Shown: positions 26,533 through 36,387, numbered from the stretch's first letter. The stretch is 64,000 nt of DNA from Amylibacter sp. (GCA_021775355.1 JAJFHZ010000034.1:1-64000); one strand, 5' to 3'. Notes: a model not told the origin generated them from the sequence alone. Made by a program: numbers and translations.

Positions 26533-27339
26533 TTACTTTGCGTTATGTATGACGATTTGCTGAAACGGTATTTCGATGCCGTCTTTCTTGAACTGTTCGT
26601 AAATAGCCTGTGGCAGGGAGTATTTCACATCGAAGTAATGCGTGCCTTCGCAAAACGGGCGTATCAGCAAATCAACCGAACTGGCTGCCAGCGTTTCGAC
26701 TTCCACAAACGGGGCAGGGTCGGACAATACGTTTTTGTTGGCTTTCAGAACCTTGGCAATGCTGGCTTTGGCACGTTTAATGTCGGTGCCATAGGCAACT
26801 GACGCCACCATATCAACACCGCGCACATTATGATGCGAATGATTGGTGATCTTTGCGCCCCAAATCGTGGCGTTCGGTACGATGATATGTTGATTGTCGA
26901 AAGTGATCATATCGGTGGTAAATAGCGTGATGGTGTCTACTTTCCCAAAGCTGCCATCTGCCTCAATAAAATCACCGACTTTATAGGGGCGAAACATCAA
27001 CAGCATAACACCAGCGGCCAGATTGGATAATGTGCCCTGCAAGGCTAGCCCCACGGCCAGACCCGCCGCACCGATCAATGCGATCAATGATGTGGTTTCA
27101 ATCCCGAAGCGCCCCAGAATGGCGATGGCAGCGAATGCCAGAACCGCGTAACGCGCGATTGATCCCAGAAAATGAAACAGGGTTTCATCTAGCTGTTCAT
27201 AACGTTCGCCCATGCCGATAATTAGTTTTTTGGCATAACCGGATGCCCAGATGGCGATGAATATGATCGCGGCGGCATACCCCAGATTGACGATATTGGC
27301 GGCAAACCAACCGCTGACACTGTTGATGGAATTAAACAT
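26533..27339 (-). CDS. Mechanosensitive channel, MscS family
   Basis: 268 residues, the compact MscS type: one or two N-terminal helices, the pore helix rich in Ala and Gly (ALIGAAGLAVGLALQGTLSNLAAGVMLL, here split for reading) and the beta domain (FRPYKVGDFIEADGSFGKVDTI). It opens on membrane tension and releases solutes at osmotic downshock. It follows efp by 63 bp on the same strand. Confidence 0.93.
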   Translation of the reverse strand: MFNSINSVSGWFAANIVNLGYAAAIIFIAIWASGYAKKLIIGMGERYEQLDETLFHFLGSIARYAVLAFAAIAILGRFGIETTSLIALIGAAGLAVGLALQGTLSNLAAGVMLLMFRPYKVGDFIEADGSFGKVDTITLFTTDMITFDNQHIIVPNATIWGAKITNHSHHNVRGVDMVASVAYGTDIKRAKASIAKVLKANKNVLSDPAPFVEVETLAASSVDLLIRPFCEGTHYFDVKYSLPQAIYEQFKKDGIEIPFQQIVIHNAK

Positions 27340-27402
27340 GATTTCCCCTGACTGTTATAGATAGGGGACAGGTAAGAACGCTTTGGTGTTTTTCAACGGG
27401 CG

Positions 27403-27966
27403 TCAGGCGCGTTCAACATATTCCATGTTTTCAGTGTTCACTACAATCGACTCATCCGGGCCCACAAACGGGGGAATCATTAAGCGCACGCCATTGTCCA
27501 ATGTTGCGGGTTTGAAGCTGTTGGCGGCGGTTTGGCCTTTGACGGCAGGCTCTGTTTCAGCCACTTTACACACAACTTTTTGCGGTACTTCTGCACTTAA
27601 GGCTTCCGCTTCGTGGTATTCAATTTTAATGGTCATGCCATCTTGCAAAAACGGACGGCGGTCGCCTAGAATATCTGCAGGCAATTCGATCTGGTCGTAA
27701 GTTTCCATATCCATGAACACCAGCATACCGTCGTTTTCATACAGGAATTGTTGGTCTTTTTGGTCAAGACGGACTTTTTCCACTTTGTCGGCAGAGCGAA
27801 AGCGTTCGTTCAGTTTTGAGTTTGTACGCAAGTTTTTCAGTTCCACTTGCGCAAAAGCGCCACCCTTGCCGGGCTTTACATGGTCGACTTTTACCGCGAT
27901 CCACAGACCGTCATTATGTTCCAGAATATTACCGGGGCGGATTTCGTTCCCATTGATCTTTGGCAT
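27403..27966 (-). CDS. efp: Elongation factor P
   Basis: 187 residues, the normal length, in three beta-barrel domains. EF-P binds between the P and E sites of the ribosome and relieves stalling at proline runs. The residue modified in other bacteria is Lys34 in VKPGKGGAF, so lysylation by EpmA is possible; epmA is not in the window. The start at 27966 gives the standard MPKINGNEI; the longer frame to 28083 is not conserved. Confidence 0.97.
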   Translation of the reverse strand: MPKINGNEIRPGNILEHNDGLWIAVKVDHVKPGKGGAFAQVELKNLRTNSKLNERFRSADKVEKVRLDQKDQQFLYENDGMLVFMDMETYDQIELPADILGDRRPFLQDGMTIKIEYHEAEALSAEVPQKVVCKVAETEPAVKGQTAANSFKPATLDNGVRLMIPPFVGPDESIVVNTENMEYVERA

Positions 27967-28181
27967 GGTTTCGCTCTTTTCGATTAAAAAGGTGGAAAAA
28001 TTATTCAAAGGGTGTATAGAGTGGCTTCCTGCTATAAGCAAGCCGATGTGGGGTCGGTTCGGAGCTGTCGGGTAGATATGCATTTAGCGCATGGCTGCCA
28101 TTCCATATAGGCAATACCGAATCGCCATAAAATCGCCATATTGGCCCGAACCGATAAAATGAAGAAAAGATCAAGTCGAAT

Positions 28182-28496
28182 ATGTTTGATACAATAGATA
28201 ACTCTGCATTCATCAATGACCAAGGTAAACGCTCTGCCAAGTTGTTTGCCGCTGTCGTTCTGGCCGCGCTCGATGACGCCATTGCTGATGATAAGAAATA
28301 TGGTAACGGTGTTGAAACCATCGCCCGCTGGGCCCGTTCACGTGATGGGCGCGAAGTGTTGATGTGTGCCGGCATCGAACCGACCGAACGTTGCGTTAAA
28401 GGTATGATGGAATTCGTATCACGCGGTGTGCGCACCTCTGTGGCCTTGTCACGCGAAGAAAGCGAACGCCAAGCGGCGGCAAAAGAAGCCGCTTAA
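28182..28496 (+). CDS. Conserved Rhodobacterales protein, DUF6280-like
   Basis: 104 residues, mostly helical and rich in Ala, Arg and Asp (LFAAVVLAALDDAIADDKKYG, ARWARSRDGREVL). I recognise it as a short conserved protein of Rhodobacterales, probably DUF6280, with no known function. It lies divergently from efp and ends before a strong terminator, so it is a single-gene unit. Confidence 0.75.
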   Translation: MFDTIDNSAFINDQGKRSAKLFAAVVLAALDDAIADDKKYGNGVETIARWARSRDGREVLMCAGIEPTERCVKGMMEFVSRGVRTSVALSREESERQAAAKEAA

Positions 28497-28522
28497 GAAT
28501 TAGAACACCCTCCAATTAAATA

Positions 28523-28548
28523 GGCGCACCTTCGGGGGCGCCTTTTTT
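28523..28548 (+). terminator. Terminator of the DUF6280-like gene
   Basis: GGCGC (28523-28527) pairs with GCGCC (28538-28542), followed by six T. The hairpin ends just before the benE start region. Confidence 0.9.
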
Positions 28549-28576
28549 AATGTCTTCGTATTATGGGAACCTTGTT

Positions 28577-29764
28577 ATGATATTGAAAGATGTTACCGCC
28601 AAAGCTGCTTTTACGGGTTTTTTGACGACATTCGTGGGCTTTGCCGCATCGTTCGCTGTGGTGATGCAAGGGTTGTATGCTGTAGGGGCAACGGATGCGC
28701 AGGTGATTTCCGGTTTAATGATGCTGTGCCTGTTCAAGGGTATTTGCGAAATCTATTTGTCATTAAAGCTCAAGATGCCGATCACGATTGCATGGTCGAC
28801 ACCGGGGGCGGCATTATTGGCGTCGACGGGCGTGATAGCGGGCGGGTTTCCTGCTGCTGTGGGGGCTTTTGCAATCACGGCGGGTTTGATCATTCTTGCG
28901 GGCTTGTGGAAGCCATTGGAAAGGCTTGTCGCGGGTATTCCGCTATCTCTGGCCAATGCAATGCTGGCAGGGGTGTTGCTGCCTTTGTGCCTTGCCCCGT
29001 TCACCGCAATCACGGATTTCCCACTTTACGGTCTGTTGATCCTGTTCGCGTGGTTGATCGTCGGGCAGTTAAGCAAACTATGGGCGGTGCCTGCGGCTTT
29101 GACAGTTTTTGCGGTTATCTTGTTTTGGGGGATTGGTGTTACGGATGCACAATGGCAATCGGTGGGAGATGCCGCATTTATTCTGCCTGAGTTTGTCCGC
29201 CCGGTCTGGAACTGGCAGGCCACTGTTGGTATCGCCTTGCCGCTGTTCGTGGTCACAATGGCATCGCAAAATATTACCGGTTATGGCGTGTTGCGCGCTT
29301 ACGGATATGCGCCAAAAGCAGGCGAGTTGTTTTGGGTCACTGGTTTTGGATCGCTTTTTGCGGCCCCCTTTGGCGGGCACGGTATCAATCTGGCGGCGAT
29401 TACGGCGGCGATGTGCGCCAGTGATGAAGCAGGGCATGACCCCCAAAAACGCTATTGGGCCTCTGTTATTTCAGGGGTGTTCTACCTTATGTTGGCCACA
29501 GTAGTTGGTGCTGCCATTGCCTTTGTCGCCCTTGCGCCTGTTGCCCTTATCAAAGCCGTTGCCGGCCTTGCCCTGATCGGGGCCTTTGTCGGTGCCTTGA
29601 AGGGGGCTGTTAACGATGCAGGCGAACGTGAAGCTGCGGGTCTGACGTTTTTGATTACCGCATCGGGTATCAACCTGTTAGGTGTCTCTGCCCCGTTCTG
29701 GGGATTGATTGCGGGGATTGTTATGCTGGCAGGGCTGAAATTGCGCAACAAATCCGGGTCTTAA
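28577..29764 (+). CDS. BenE-family benzoate/proton symporter-like transporter
   Basis: 395 residues with about 11-12 hydrophobic helices. BenE features are PITIAWSTPGAALL, GIPLSLANAMLAGVLL and APFGGHGINLAAITAA. The family imports benzoate with protons, but no aromatic degradation genes are nearby, so the substrate is open. The start at 28577 has GGAA 9 nt upstream; the frame start at 28550 lies in the terminator. It converges on hrpB with 2 bp between stops. Confidence 0.88.
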   Translation: MILKDVTAKAAFTGFLTTFVGFAASFAVVMQGLYAVGATDAQVISGLMMLCLFKGICEIYLSLKLKMPITIAWSTPGAALLASTGVIAGGFPAAVGAFAITAGLIILAGLWKPLERLVAGIPLSLANAMLAGVLLPLCLAPFTAITDFPLYGLLILFAWLIVGQLSKLWAVPAALTVFAVILFWGIGVTDAQWQSVGDAAFILPEFVRPVWNWQATVGIALPLFVVTMASQNITGYGVLRAYGYAPKAGELFWVTGFGSLFAAPFGGHGINLAAITAAMCASDEAGHDPQKRYWASVISGVFYLMLATVVGAAIAFVALAPVALIKAVAGLALIGAFVGALKGAVNDAGEREAAGLTFLITASGINLLGVSAPFWGLIAGIVMLAGLKLRNKSGS

Positions 29765-29766
29765 TT

Positions 29767-32244
29767 TTATTTCCGTGGCTTCACCCGTCGTGTTGCCTCA
29801 GCCACTGTCGGGTCTTCCGGCCATGGGTGACGCGGGTAGCGGCCGCGCATGTCTTTACGCACATCTGCATATGAGGTTAGCCAGAAGTTGGGTAAATCGG
29901 CAGTGGTTTGCACGGGACGGCGTGCAGGTGACAACAGTTCGATCAACAAGGGTATATGATTTGGGCCGACGCAGGGATGTTTGGTCAGCCCAAACAGTTC
30001 CTGCAAGCGCACAGAGACACTGGGTTGATCGCCACTGTAATCCACGGGTAATGTGGTGCCTGTGGGGGCTTTGATGCTGGCGGGGGCAAGTTTGTCAAGT
30101 GATTGCTGGGCTTCCCAGTTCAGGCACCCGCGTAAGATTGCCGCCATATCCAGCCGCTTCAGATCATCGGGCTTTTTCATGCCTGAAAGATGCGGTTGCA
30201 GCCAGCTTTCCAAACCCTTTAGCAGGGCCTCATCCGACAGGTCAGGCATGTCGCCACCTTTTTCGCGCAACCAGATCACCCTTGCGCGGTAAAGATCGGC
30301 GGCTTTTGACCATGGCAAGATGTTCAGCCCCAAATCACGCACCCCTGCAACCATGCCCGTTGCCAGCGCATCACGCGGGCAGTCTTTCCAGATCTGGTCA
30401 CTTAATACCAAAGCCTGAAAGCGTTTTTGCAATCGCGCATCCACCCGCCGTTCGCGTTTATTCCACAGGCAGACGGTAACCTCTTTGATCTGGTCGCCAT
30501 AATGTGCTGTCAACTCAGTCTCGGACAGGGCAACACCCATGCGGATGCGCGCGTCTTTGGTGTCACCATCCAGATCAGTGGCGACAATCAGACGGTTGGC
30601 CCCCAACGTATCACCATCCTCCAGATAGGCACCTTTACCGCCCGATAGCAGGTAACGCGGCGCATCACCTGTACGGTGCAAACCGATGCGGTCAGGATAG
30701 GCAAGGGCGGCCATAGCCCCCAAAGACAGGGTTTCGCGGCCTTGCGGGCGCAGGCGTTTGGCGTCTTGTTTGATACTGTCAACAACCGCGCGATTGGCGC
30801 GGTAGGGGCGGGTGTTATGAAACTTACCCAGATCGTGCAGGGCTTCCCATCTTAAGGTTAGATCGGCAGGCAGATTGCGGCCTTCACGAAGCAACGGGTC
30901 TCGGGCCTCTAACAGGGCGGCCAGTAATCCCGCACCTTGCCCAGCTTGTAGCAAAACATGCGCCAGACGTACATGTGTTGGCAACTTGGCCAGTTTACGG
31001 CCATAATCGGTGATACGCTTCTCTGGGTTCAAAGCCCCCAACATGCAAAGCAGGTCTTGGGCGGCGGTATAATCCGCTGTGCGTGGCTGGCTTAAAAACG
31101 GCATCTCATCGGGGTTGCTTACGCCCCAGACCGCCAGTTCCAACACCAAACCGGTTAAATCGGTTGAGCGGATTTCAGGTTCGGGGAAAGGGGCCATGCC
31201 GCCGTTTTCGCCCTTGGCCCACATTTTGTAACAGTCGCCTGCCGCAACCCGTCCGGCACGGCCTTCGCGTTGGGTGGCCTCGGCTTTGGTCACGCGTTCG
31301 GTGACCAGCCGTGACATGCCGGAATTGCCGTCAAAACGCGCGCGCCTGGCGCGACCTGCGTCGACGACGACGCGGATGTCGGGGATGGTCAGCGAAGTTT
31401 CCGCGATTGAGGTTGCCAGAACTACCTTGCGACCCGTTTTTACAGATGAAAGTGCTTCGCGTTGGTCTTTGAACGGCATCGCACCGTAGAGCGGACGGAT
31501 GGCAACGTCAGGGCCAAGGGATTGCCCCAATATCTGTTGTGTGCGGTTAATTTCACCCGCACCCGGCAAGAACACCAAAACACCACCTGCGGTTTCGGAA
31601 ACAGCCGTCGTGATCAAAGATGCCACCGCATCTTCAAAGCGCGGCCCCTTGCGGCCCGCCTGTGCCCACGGGCGGGGCAGGAATTTTTGTTTAACAGGGT
31701 AAGACTTGCCCATTGAAGTCACAATCGGTGCATCCCCCATCAAAGCGGCTACAGGCGCTGCATCCAACGTGGCAGACATTACGATCAGGCTTAGATCATC
31801 GCGTAGGGCAGCACGAATTTCCAATGCTAATGCCAGCCCTAAATCCGCCTGTAAGCTGCGTTCATGAAATTCGTCAAAGATAATGCACGAAATGTCTGGC
31901 AAATCAGGGTTGCTTTGGATCATGCGGGTTAAAATACCTTCGGTCACGACCTCAATACGGGTGTTGGCACTGACTTTGCTTTCCCCGCGCATGCGGTAGC
32001 CCACTGTTTCCCCGACGGGTTCACCCAAAGTCTCGGCCATCCGTTCTGCGGCAGCACGCGCGGCTAAACGTCTGGGTTCCAACATCAGGATTTTGCGTTG
32101 ATACAGACCCTTTTCAAGCAGGAACAGCGGCACACGGGTGGTTTTTCCGGCACCCGGCGGTGCTTGCAATACTGCCTGATTAGCTGATGTCAGCGCAGAC
32201 AAAAGCGCGGGCAATGCAGCTTCAATGGGAAGCGCACCACTCAT
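29767..32244 (-). CDS. hrpB: ATP-dependent RNA helicase HrpB
   Basis: 825 residues of the DEAH-box helicase family. Walker A (APPGAGKTT), DEFH box (FDEFHERS), motif III (SATLD), motif VI (QREGRAGRV) and the HrpB-specific C-terminal domain (RYPRHPWPEDP near the end) are present. The cellular role of HrpB is not well established. It starts 6 bp after the DUF3108 gene stop, so the two are one operon. Confidence 0.96.
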   Translation of the reverse strand: MSGALPIEAALPALLSALTSANQAVLQAPPGAGKTTRVPLFLLEKGLYQRKILMLEPRRLAARAAAERMAETLGEPVGETVGYRMRGESKVSANTRIEVVTEGILTRMIQSNPDLPDISCIIFDEFHERSLQADLGLALALEIRAALRDDLSLIVMSATLDAAPVAALMGDAPIVTSMGKSYPVKQKFLPRPWAQAGRKGPRFEDAVASLITTAVSETAGGVLVFLPGAGEINRTQQILGQSLGPDVAIRPLYGAMPFKDQREALSSVKTGRKVVLATSIAETSLTIPDIRVVVDAGRARRARFDGNSGMSRLVTERVTKAEATQREGRAGRVAAGDCYKMWAKGENGGMAPFPEPEIRSTDLTGLVLELAVWGVSNPDEMPFLSQPRTADYTAAQDLLCMLGALNPEKRITDYGRKLAKLPTHVRLAHVLLQAGQGAGLLAALLEARDPLLREGRNLPADLTLRWEALHDLGKFHNTRPYRANRAVVDSIKQDAKRLRPQGRETLSLGAMAALAYPDRIGLHRTGDAPRYLLSGGKGAYLEDGDTLGANRLIVATDLDGDTKDARIRMGVALSETELTAHYGDQIKEVTVCLWNKRERRVDARLQKRFQALVLSDQIWKDCPRDALATGMVAGVRDLGLNILPWSKAADLYRARVIWLREKGGDMPDLSDEALLKGLESWLQPHLSGMKKPDDLKRLDMAAILRGCLNWEAQQSLDKLAPASIKAPTGTTLPVDYSGDQPSVSVRLQELFGLTKHPCVGPNHIPLLIELLSPARRPVQTTADLPNFWLTSYADVRKDMRGRYPRHPWPEDPTVAEATRRVKPRK

Positions 32245-32250
32245 TTGTAG

Positions 32251-32964
32251 TTACTTTCGGATTGCCCGAATATTGCCGAATGTGGCGTCAGCGCTGAAAT
32301 CGTTAAAACGGTATGTTCCATCATTCTGTTGCACATAGTGTATTGTGAAAGGAAAGTTGACCCTCTTTTGCATATCATGCGGCGAAAATCCCGCAATACG
32401 TTTGTAACTGCCTACACAAGTGGCAATGCTGCCTTTGATCACGGGCTTGCCCAAGGTGATCTTTGATCGTCTGCGCCCGTCAAACATATTGTGTGTGGTA
32501 TTGCATAGTTTATCGATAGAGCGTGATTTGAAGGTGGCATAACCGGCAGTTAGCAAATCCTTCGTACCAACCTGCTTTGACGGCGCAATGTCATAGGGGC
32601 GCTTTTCGCGTGACGGTTGATAGCTGTCGACAACAGGCGAGCGACCTTTCCAGTGCATTTTAACGATCGATTGGCGGTTCCCCGTATTCAGATGGCCTGC
32701 ATATTTTTTTGATTGATAAGCCCCGTTTTTAACTTTGCCGGACGCGTTGCCCGTAAAACCGATTTCCTTGATTAGTTTCAGCAAAGCAGACGGTGTGACC
32801 CGCCCGTTTACGGCGTAAGAATTACCTTTTTCGGTGGCGTTGATGGTAATTGTGCCTGCTTTAATGCCAATCGCATAAAGCTTCAGGGTGATAACTTCAG
32901 CCTGTGCTGAAAAAGGCATGGCGATACAGCTGGCTAGGGTAAGTGTATGTAACAGCGATTTCAT
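32251..32964 (-). CDS. DUF3108 periplasmic protein
   Basis: 237 residues with a signal peptide (cleavage after about SAQA). The body has the DUF3108 pattern: LYAIGIKAGTITI near the mature N-terminus, then YQPSREKRPYDI and the late FPFTIHYVQQNDGTYRFNDF. The family is a lipocalin-like beta structure of unknown role in the periplasm. ATG 32964 follows GGAG. First gene of the pair with hrpB. Confidence 0.87.
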   Translation of the reverse strand: MKSLLHTLTLASCIAMPFSAQAEVITLKLYAIGIKAGTITINATEKGNSYAVNGRVTPSALLKLIKEIGFTGNASGKVKNGAYQSKKYAGHLNTGNRQSIVKMHWKGRSPVVDSYQPSREKRPYDIAPSKQVGTKDLLTAGYATFKSRSIDKLCNTTHNMFDGRRRSKITLGKPVIKGSIATCVGSYKRIAGFSPHDMQKRVNFPFTIHYVQQNDGTYRFNDFSADATFGNIRAIRK

Positions 32965-33100
32965 GCGCTTGCTCCAATGCATTGCGTGTTATTGTAAATC
33001 TATGATGGCGTGGTCGCAAATATAAGGGTGGCAAGTTCACGCAATCTGACAAAACTGAAACGTTCCGTATTTAATATGGGATTTTGGTCTTGTGACAGCT

Positions 33101-33934
33101 CTAGTGCAGCGCACTGAGTAGTGTATAACACCCTGTAATAATTAGTATTACACCTGTTATATTCGAGATTGTCTTACCGTATGGAAGTGTTTTTTCAATA
33201 AGTACATAAAGTGCCAGACCAACAATCCAATAGAGGTTCATAACGCCACCAACAAATAAAAGAGCCATTAGGGCCCAGCAGCAACCCAAACAGTAAACTC
33301 CGTGATGTGCACCAATTCTAAATGCACCAATCGGGCCGGGGCGACGGTTTTCCGAAAGAAAATAAGCAGGTGACCTGCATTGTTTCAGGCAGGCATTTTT
33401 CAGGTCTGAAAACTGATAGAAACCAGTGCATAAAAAGATCGTACCTGCAAACAGTTTAGAGTTGATAGTCATCATGCTGGCCGAGATTAATCCGGTTACT
33501 TCCAAACCCCACTGTAAAAGGGCTGCCATGACACTGAAAGCGGCCCAAACCATCAAATATCCCGCAAGCAGCAGACCACTATGAAACGTTGCATTCCGCT
33601 TGTCCCTTCCTTGGCGTTTCAATGCGGTGAACAACAATAACGTTGGGGCGGCACTGGGTGTCATCATCGCGATCATCATCATCCACCACATCAAAATGAC
33701 CAGCGTGAAATAGCTGGGTGACCAGTCAGGGCTATTGCCCATGTGCATCGGCGCGCCAATGGGTTTGCCCATTTTAGTCATCTGGAGGGCGGACATATTC
33801 ATGCCCACCCCTGTGACAGTGTAAATGCCCGCCAAAACAACTATGGCAGCGACTGCTAGCATAACAATCATACGGTCTTTACTGACAAGGCGTTCCACTG
33901 CACCTTTGCCATTATTTTGGTCTGTAAAGGACAT
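33101..33934 (-). CDS. DUF2182 predicted metal-binding membrane protein
   Basis: 277 residues with about seven hydrophobic segments. Family marks are WWMMMIAMMTPSAAP, HHGVYCLGCCWALM and the Cys-rich third segment (CLKQC). The many Met, His and Cys residues in or near the membrane suggest metal binding. It starts 8 bp after the DUF1326 gene, and this gene pair is a recurrent one in proteobacteria. Function unknown. Confidence 0.87.
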   Translation of the reverse strand: MSFTDQNNGKGAVERLVSKDRMIVMLAVAAIVVLAGIYTVTGVGMNMSALQMTKMGKPIGAPMHMGNSPDWSPSYFTLVILMWWMMMIAMMTPSAAPTLLLFTALKRQGRDKRNATFHSGLLLAGYLMVWAAFSVMAALLQWGLEVTGLISASMMTINSKLFAGTIFLCTGFYQFSDLKNACLKQCRSPAYFLSENRRPGPIGAFRIGAHHGVYCLGCCWALMALLFVGGVMNLYWIVGLALYVLIEKTLPYGKTISNITGVILIITGCYTLLSALH

Positions 33935-33942
33935 TGTGCAGT

Positions 33943-34578
33943 TTAGCGCACAACCCCGGCACCGGTCAGATGCAAGCTGGCAAAATGGGCATGGGTGTCG
34001 CTGTTCTTATCCAAAGAAATATCACCACCGGTTGTTTTCGTTCTGCCTGATGCCATTTCAGCATGACCAAACTCAAAACCATTCGGAAGATTGATGCCAA
34101 CGCGGTGAGGATCACCGCTAACGATGTTCGGGATCGGTTTCGCATTGATTTCAAATACATCGGCGACTTTTGCTGACCCAACCCTATCTGACTGGTTAAG
34201 ATCCAAGGAAATGTCTTTATACAGCGTCTCGTGCCGGTTTGGTGCCATAGCTGAAAAAACATACCACATGGTTGCCATTTCATCAGTGTCCTGTCCTGTC
34301 AGAATAGCCTGTAGGGCAGCACGCTGGTCATCATCTGCATTTTCGTCGATGATCAATTGCATTTGGCCATTGCCTTCGTGAATTGGGCCAGGCCATTTGT
34401 AAACACCAGCTGCACGCAAGCCATCAAGCTTTACATCACCGTAATGGCCTTTTTTAATGTCATAAACCACGGCCGCTTCACAGATGTTGTCTGTTGGCAA
34501 AACACCAAACTGGCACGGGCAACCGAAATTGCAGTTACAATTGGCCATTTCTTCGCCTTGAATACTCCAATCAGTCAT
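33943..34578 (-). CDS. DUF1326 protein with Cys-rich N-terminus
   Basis: 211 residues. The start carries CNCNFGCPCQFG (residues ~13-24), four cysteines spaced like a metal or cluster site, followed by a beta-rich domain with WPGPIHEGNG. No signal peptide is seen, so it is likely cytoplasmic. AGGGG lies 8 nt before ATG 34578. It forms an operon with the DUF2182 membrane protein. Function unknown; a metal-handling partner of that membrane protein is a fair guess. Confidence 0.85.
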   Translation of the reverse strand: MTDWSIQGEEMANCNCNFGCPCQFGVLPTDNICEAAVVYDIKKGHYGDVKLDGLRAAGVYKWPGPIHEGNGQMQLIIDENADDDQRAALQAILTGQDTDEMATMWYVFSAMAPNRHETLYKDISLDLNQSDRVGSAKVADVFEINAKPIPNIVSGDPHRVGINLPNGFEFGHAEMASGRTKTTGGDISLDKNSDTHAHFASLHLTGAGVVR

Positions 34579-34841
34579 ATTTTTTCCCCTATAATAATAT
34601 GAGACGAGTACTTTCCCCGTCATGAAACGGTTTCAGCCTGTAAAATATGCCTCGATCAGATGTGGTTTGTTATAAGTATCAGCAAAAGTGCATTGGCTGA
34701 TGTTTTCATCCCTGCGACATAATGGCATTCTTTTACCCGAATTGTCAAACTTGAGTGGCGTCTTGCAATTCGGCGGATGCTCTGCCATTGCGTCATCAAG
34801 CTCTGGGTGTGGATAAAATACTCAAGCCATAACAGAATCCC
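34579..34841. other. Intergenic stretch before the rpmB promoter
   Basis: Divergent gap between the DUF1326 gene and rpmB. Apart from the rpmB promoter just downstream, I see no gene, no strong hairpin and no recognisable RNA. Confidence 0.5.
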
Positions 34842-34870
34842 TTGACGCCCTTTGATATCGGGCCTAAAGA
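34842..34870 (+). promoter_or_regulatory. Sigma70-type promoter of rpmB
   Basis: TTGACG (34842-34847), 17-bp spacer, TAAAGA (34865-34870). The predicted start would leave a leader of about 58 nt before rpmB. Confidence 0.65.
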
Positions 34871-34935
34871 GGCGGCTCGAAATTCAAGTTCCAAAGAGCG
34901 TAATGCGCTTTGAACAAAAAGTAAGGAAGCTAGAC

Positions 34936-35229
34936 ATGTCACGTGTTTGCGAATTAACCGGTAAAGGCCCAATGAGCGGCAATAATGTCAGCCACGCCAA
35001 TAACAGAACCAAGCGTCGGTTTTTGCCGAACCTGAATGATGTGACTTTGGCCAGTGAAACGCTGGGTCGCTCTTTCAAGTTCCGCATTTCAGCGGCTGCT
35101 TTGCGCACAATAGACCACCGCGGTGGTTTTGACGCCTTTTTGGCAAAAGCCAAAGACAGTGATCTGTCAGCGAATGCTTTGAAAGTCAAAAAAGATATCG
35201 CCAAAGCACAAGCTGAAGCAACGGCTTAA
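34936..35229 (+). CDS. rpmB: Ribosomal protein bL28
   Basis: 97 residues, the usual length in alphaproteobacteria. L28 signature [20 protein letters not shown] and [10 protein letters not shown] component of the large ribosomal subunit. AAGGA lies 10 nt before ATG 34936; longer frames upstream run through the promoter leader. Single gene with its own promoter and terminator. Confidence 0.98.
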   Translation: MSRVCELTGKGPMSGNNVSHANNRTKRRFLPNLNDVTLASETLGRSFKFRISAAALRTIDHRGGFDAFLAKAKDSDLSANALKVKKDIAKAQAEATA

Positions 35230-35251
35230 GCTAACGTTCTAAAGATTTTTT

Positions 35252-35287
35252 GCGGCCCTGAAGATTTCTTCGGGGCCGCTTCTTTTT
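35252..35287 (+). terminator. Terminator of rpmB
   Basis: Stem GCGGCCCTGAAGA with TCTTCGGGGCCGC (one G-U pair), a 2-3 nt apex, then TTCTTTTT. Confidence 0.93.
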
Positions 35288-35361
35288 GTCGTGTGGTGTT
35301 TTTTTGATAAGAAGCTTAAGCGCATCTTAGACAGTTAAACTTTTGTATATGGAATGATGGA

Positions 35362-35925
35362 ATGGCACAAAAATCTAAATCAGGCATTATCGGTATTATC
35401 CTTGCGTCACTTGTGGTGATCGCATCGTTGATCTTTTTAGGCTGTGTTTTGAAACACAAGTACCATGGTCACTATGGGATGGATCATGCAAAACACCACG
35501 GAATGGGTCATGATCAGCATGGTAAGGGTCACACCGAAATGCACGAAGCGGGCGAAGGCATTGCCATCGCGCATAGCTACGCGCGGGCCAACGGAGCCTC
35601 TGCCAAAGCGGGTGCTGCGTTTATGGTTATCAAGAATTTCACGGACGATGATGACCGCCTGATCGGTGCGACATCGAATGTGTCAAAAAAGACAGAGCTG
35701 CACACACACACGATGGATGCAAACGGCGTGATGAAAATGGGCCCGATAGAAGGTGGGCTGGCAGTGCCTGCGCATAGTCTGGTTGAACTGAAACGTGGCG
35801 GAAACCATGTGATGATGATGGGGCTGAACCGATCATTGAACCAAGGTGATGTCGTGACACTGACTTTGACGTTTGAAAAAGCCGGTGAAGTTGTCATGGA
35901 AGTTCCTGTCGACCTGAACAGATAG
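35362..35925 (+). CDS. PCu(A)C-type copper chaperone, membrane anchored, His-rich
   Basis: 187 residues. One N-terminal hydrophobic helix (residues ~8-28) is followed by a His/Met/Gly-rich segment (residues ~32-62), then the PCu(A)C domain with the copper ligands HTHTM, a later Met and HVM (the H-M-X10-M-X21-H-X-M pattern). Such proteins pass Cu(I) to the CuA site of cytochrome c oxidase in the periplasm. The His-rich linker probably adds metal capacity. It precedes a small phosphatase gene by 9 bp. Confidence 0.9.
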   Translation: MAQKSKSGIIGIILASLVVIASLIFLGCVLKHKYHGHYGMDHAKHHGMGHDQHGKGHTEMHEAGEGIAIAHSYARANGASAKAGAAFMVIKNFTDDDDRLIGATSNVSKKTELHTHTMDANGVMKMGPIEGGLAVPAHSLVELKRGGNHVMMMGLNRSLNQGDVVTLTLTFEKAGEVVMEVPVDLNR

Positions 35926-35934
35926 ATTGCGCAA

Positions 35935-36387
35935 ATGACTATTAAAATTATGTTTGTCTGCCTTGGCAATATCTGTCGCTCGCCTACTGCCGAAGGCGTA
36001 TTTCGGGGATTGGCGGCGCAGTCGGAGTTGGATGTGTTCATTGACAGTTCCGGCACCAGTGGCTGGCACAACGGCGATTTACCCGATACCCGTGCAATGG
36101 CTGAAGCCAATGCACGGGGCTATGATCTGTCCGCGCAACGATCCAGTCAGCTAAAGCCGCAAGATTTTCATGAGTTCGATCTTATTTTATGTATGGATAA
36201 CAGTAATATAACTAAAACTGAAGCGATCCGTCCAAAGGGCGGCAACGCTAAAGTGAAACTGTTTTTGGACTATGCGCCGAACCAATCCCTGCGTGAAGTG
36301 CCGGATCCTTATTACGAACATAATTTTGAAGCAGTTTTTGACCTGATCGAAGACGCCAGTCGCGGACTAATTGCAGAATTATCCTAA
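35935..36387 (+). CDS. Low-molecular-weight protein-tyrosine phosphatase
   Basis: 150 residues. The P-loop CLGNICRSP (Cys10, Arg16 region) near the N-terminus and the general-acid DPYY near the C-terminus define the family. It removes phosphate from tyrosine on proteins; in some bacteria it controls polysaccharide export. It is 9 bp downstream of the copper chaperone gene and may share its transcript. Confidence 0.93.
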   Translation: MTIKIMFVCLGNICRSPTAEGVFRGLAAQSELDVFIDSSGTSGWHNGDLPDTRAMAEANARGYDLSAQRSSQLKPQDFHEFDLILCMDNSNITKTEAIRPKGGNAKVKLFLDYAPNQSLREVPDPYYEHNFEAVFDLIEDASRGLIAELS

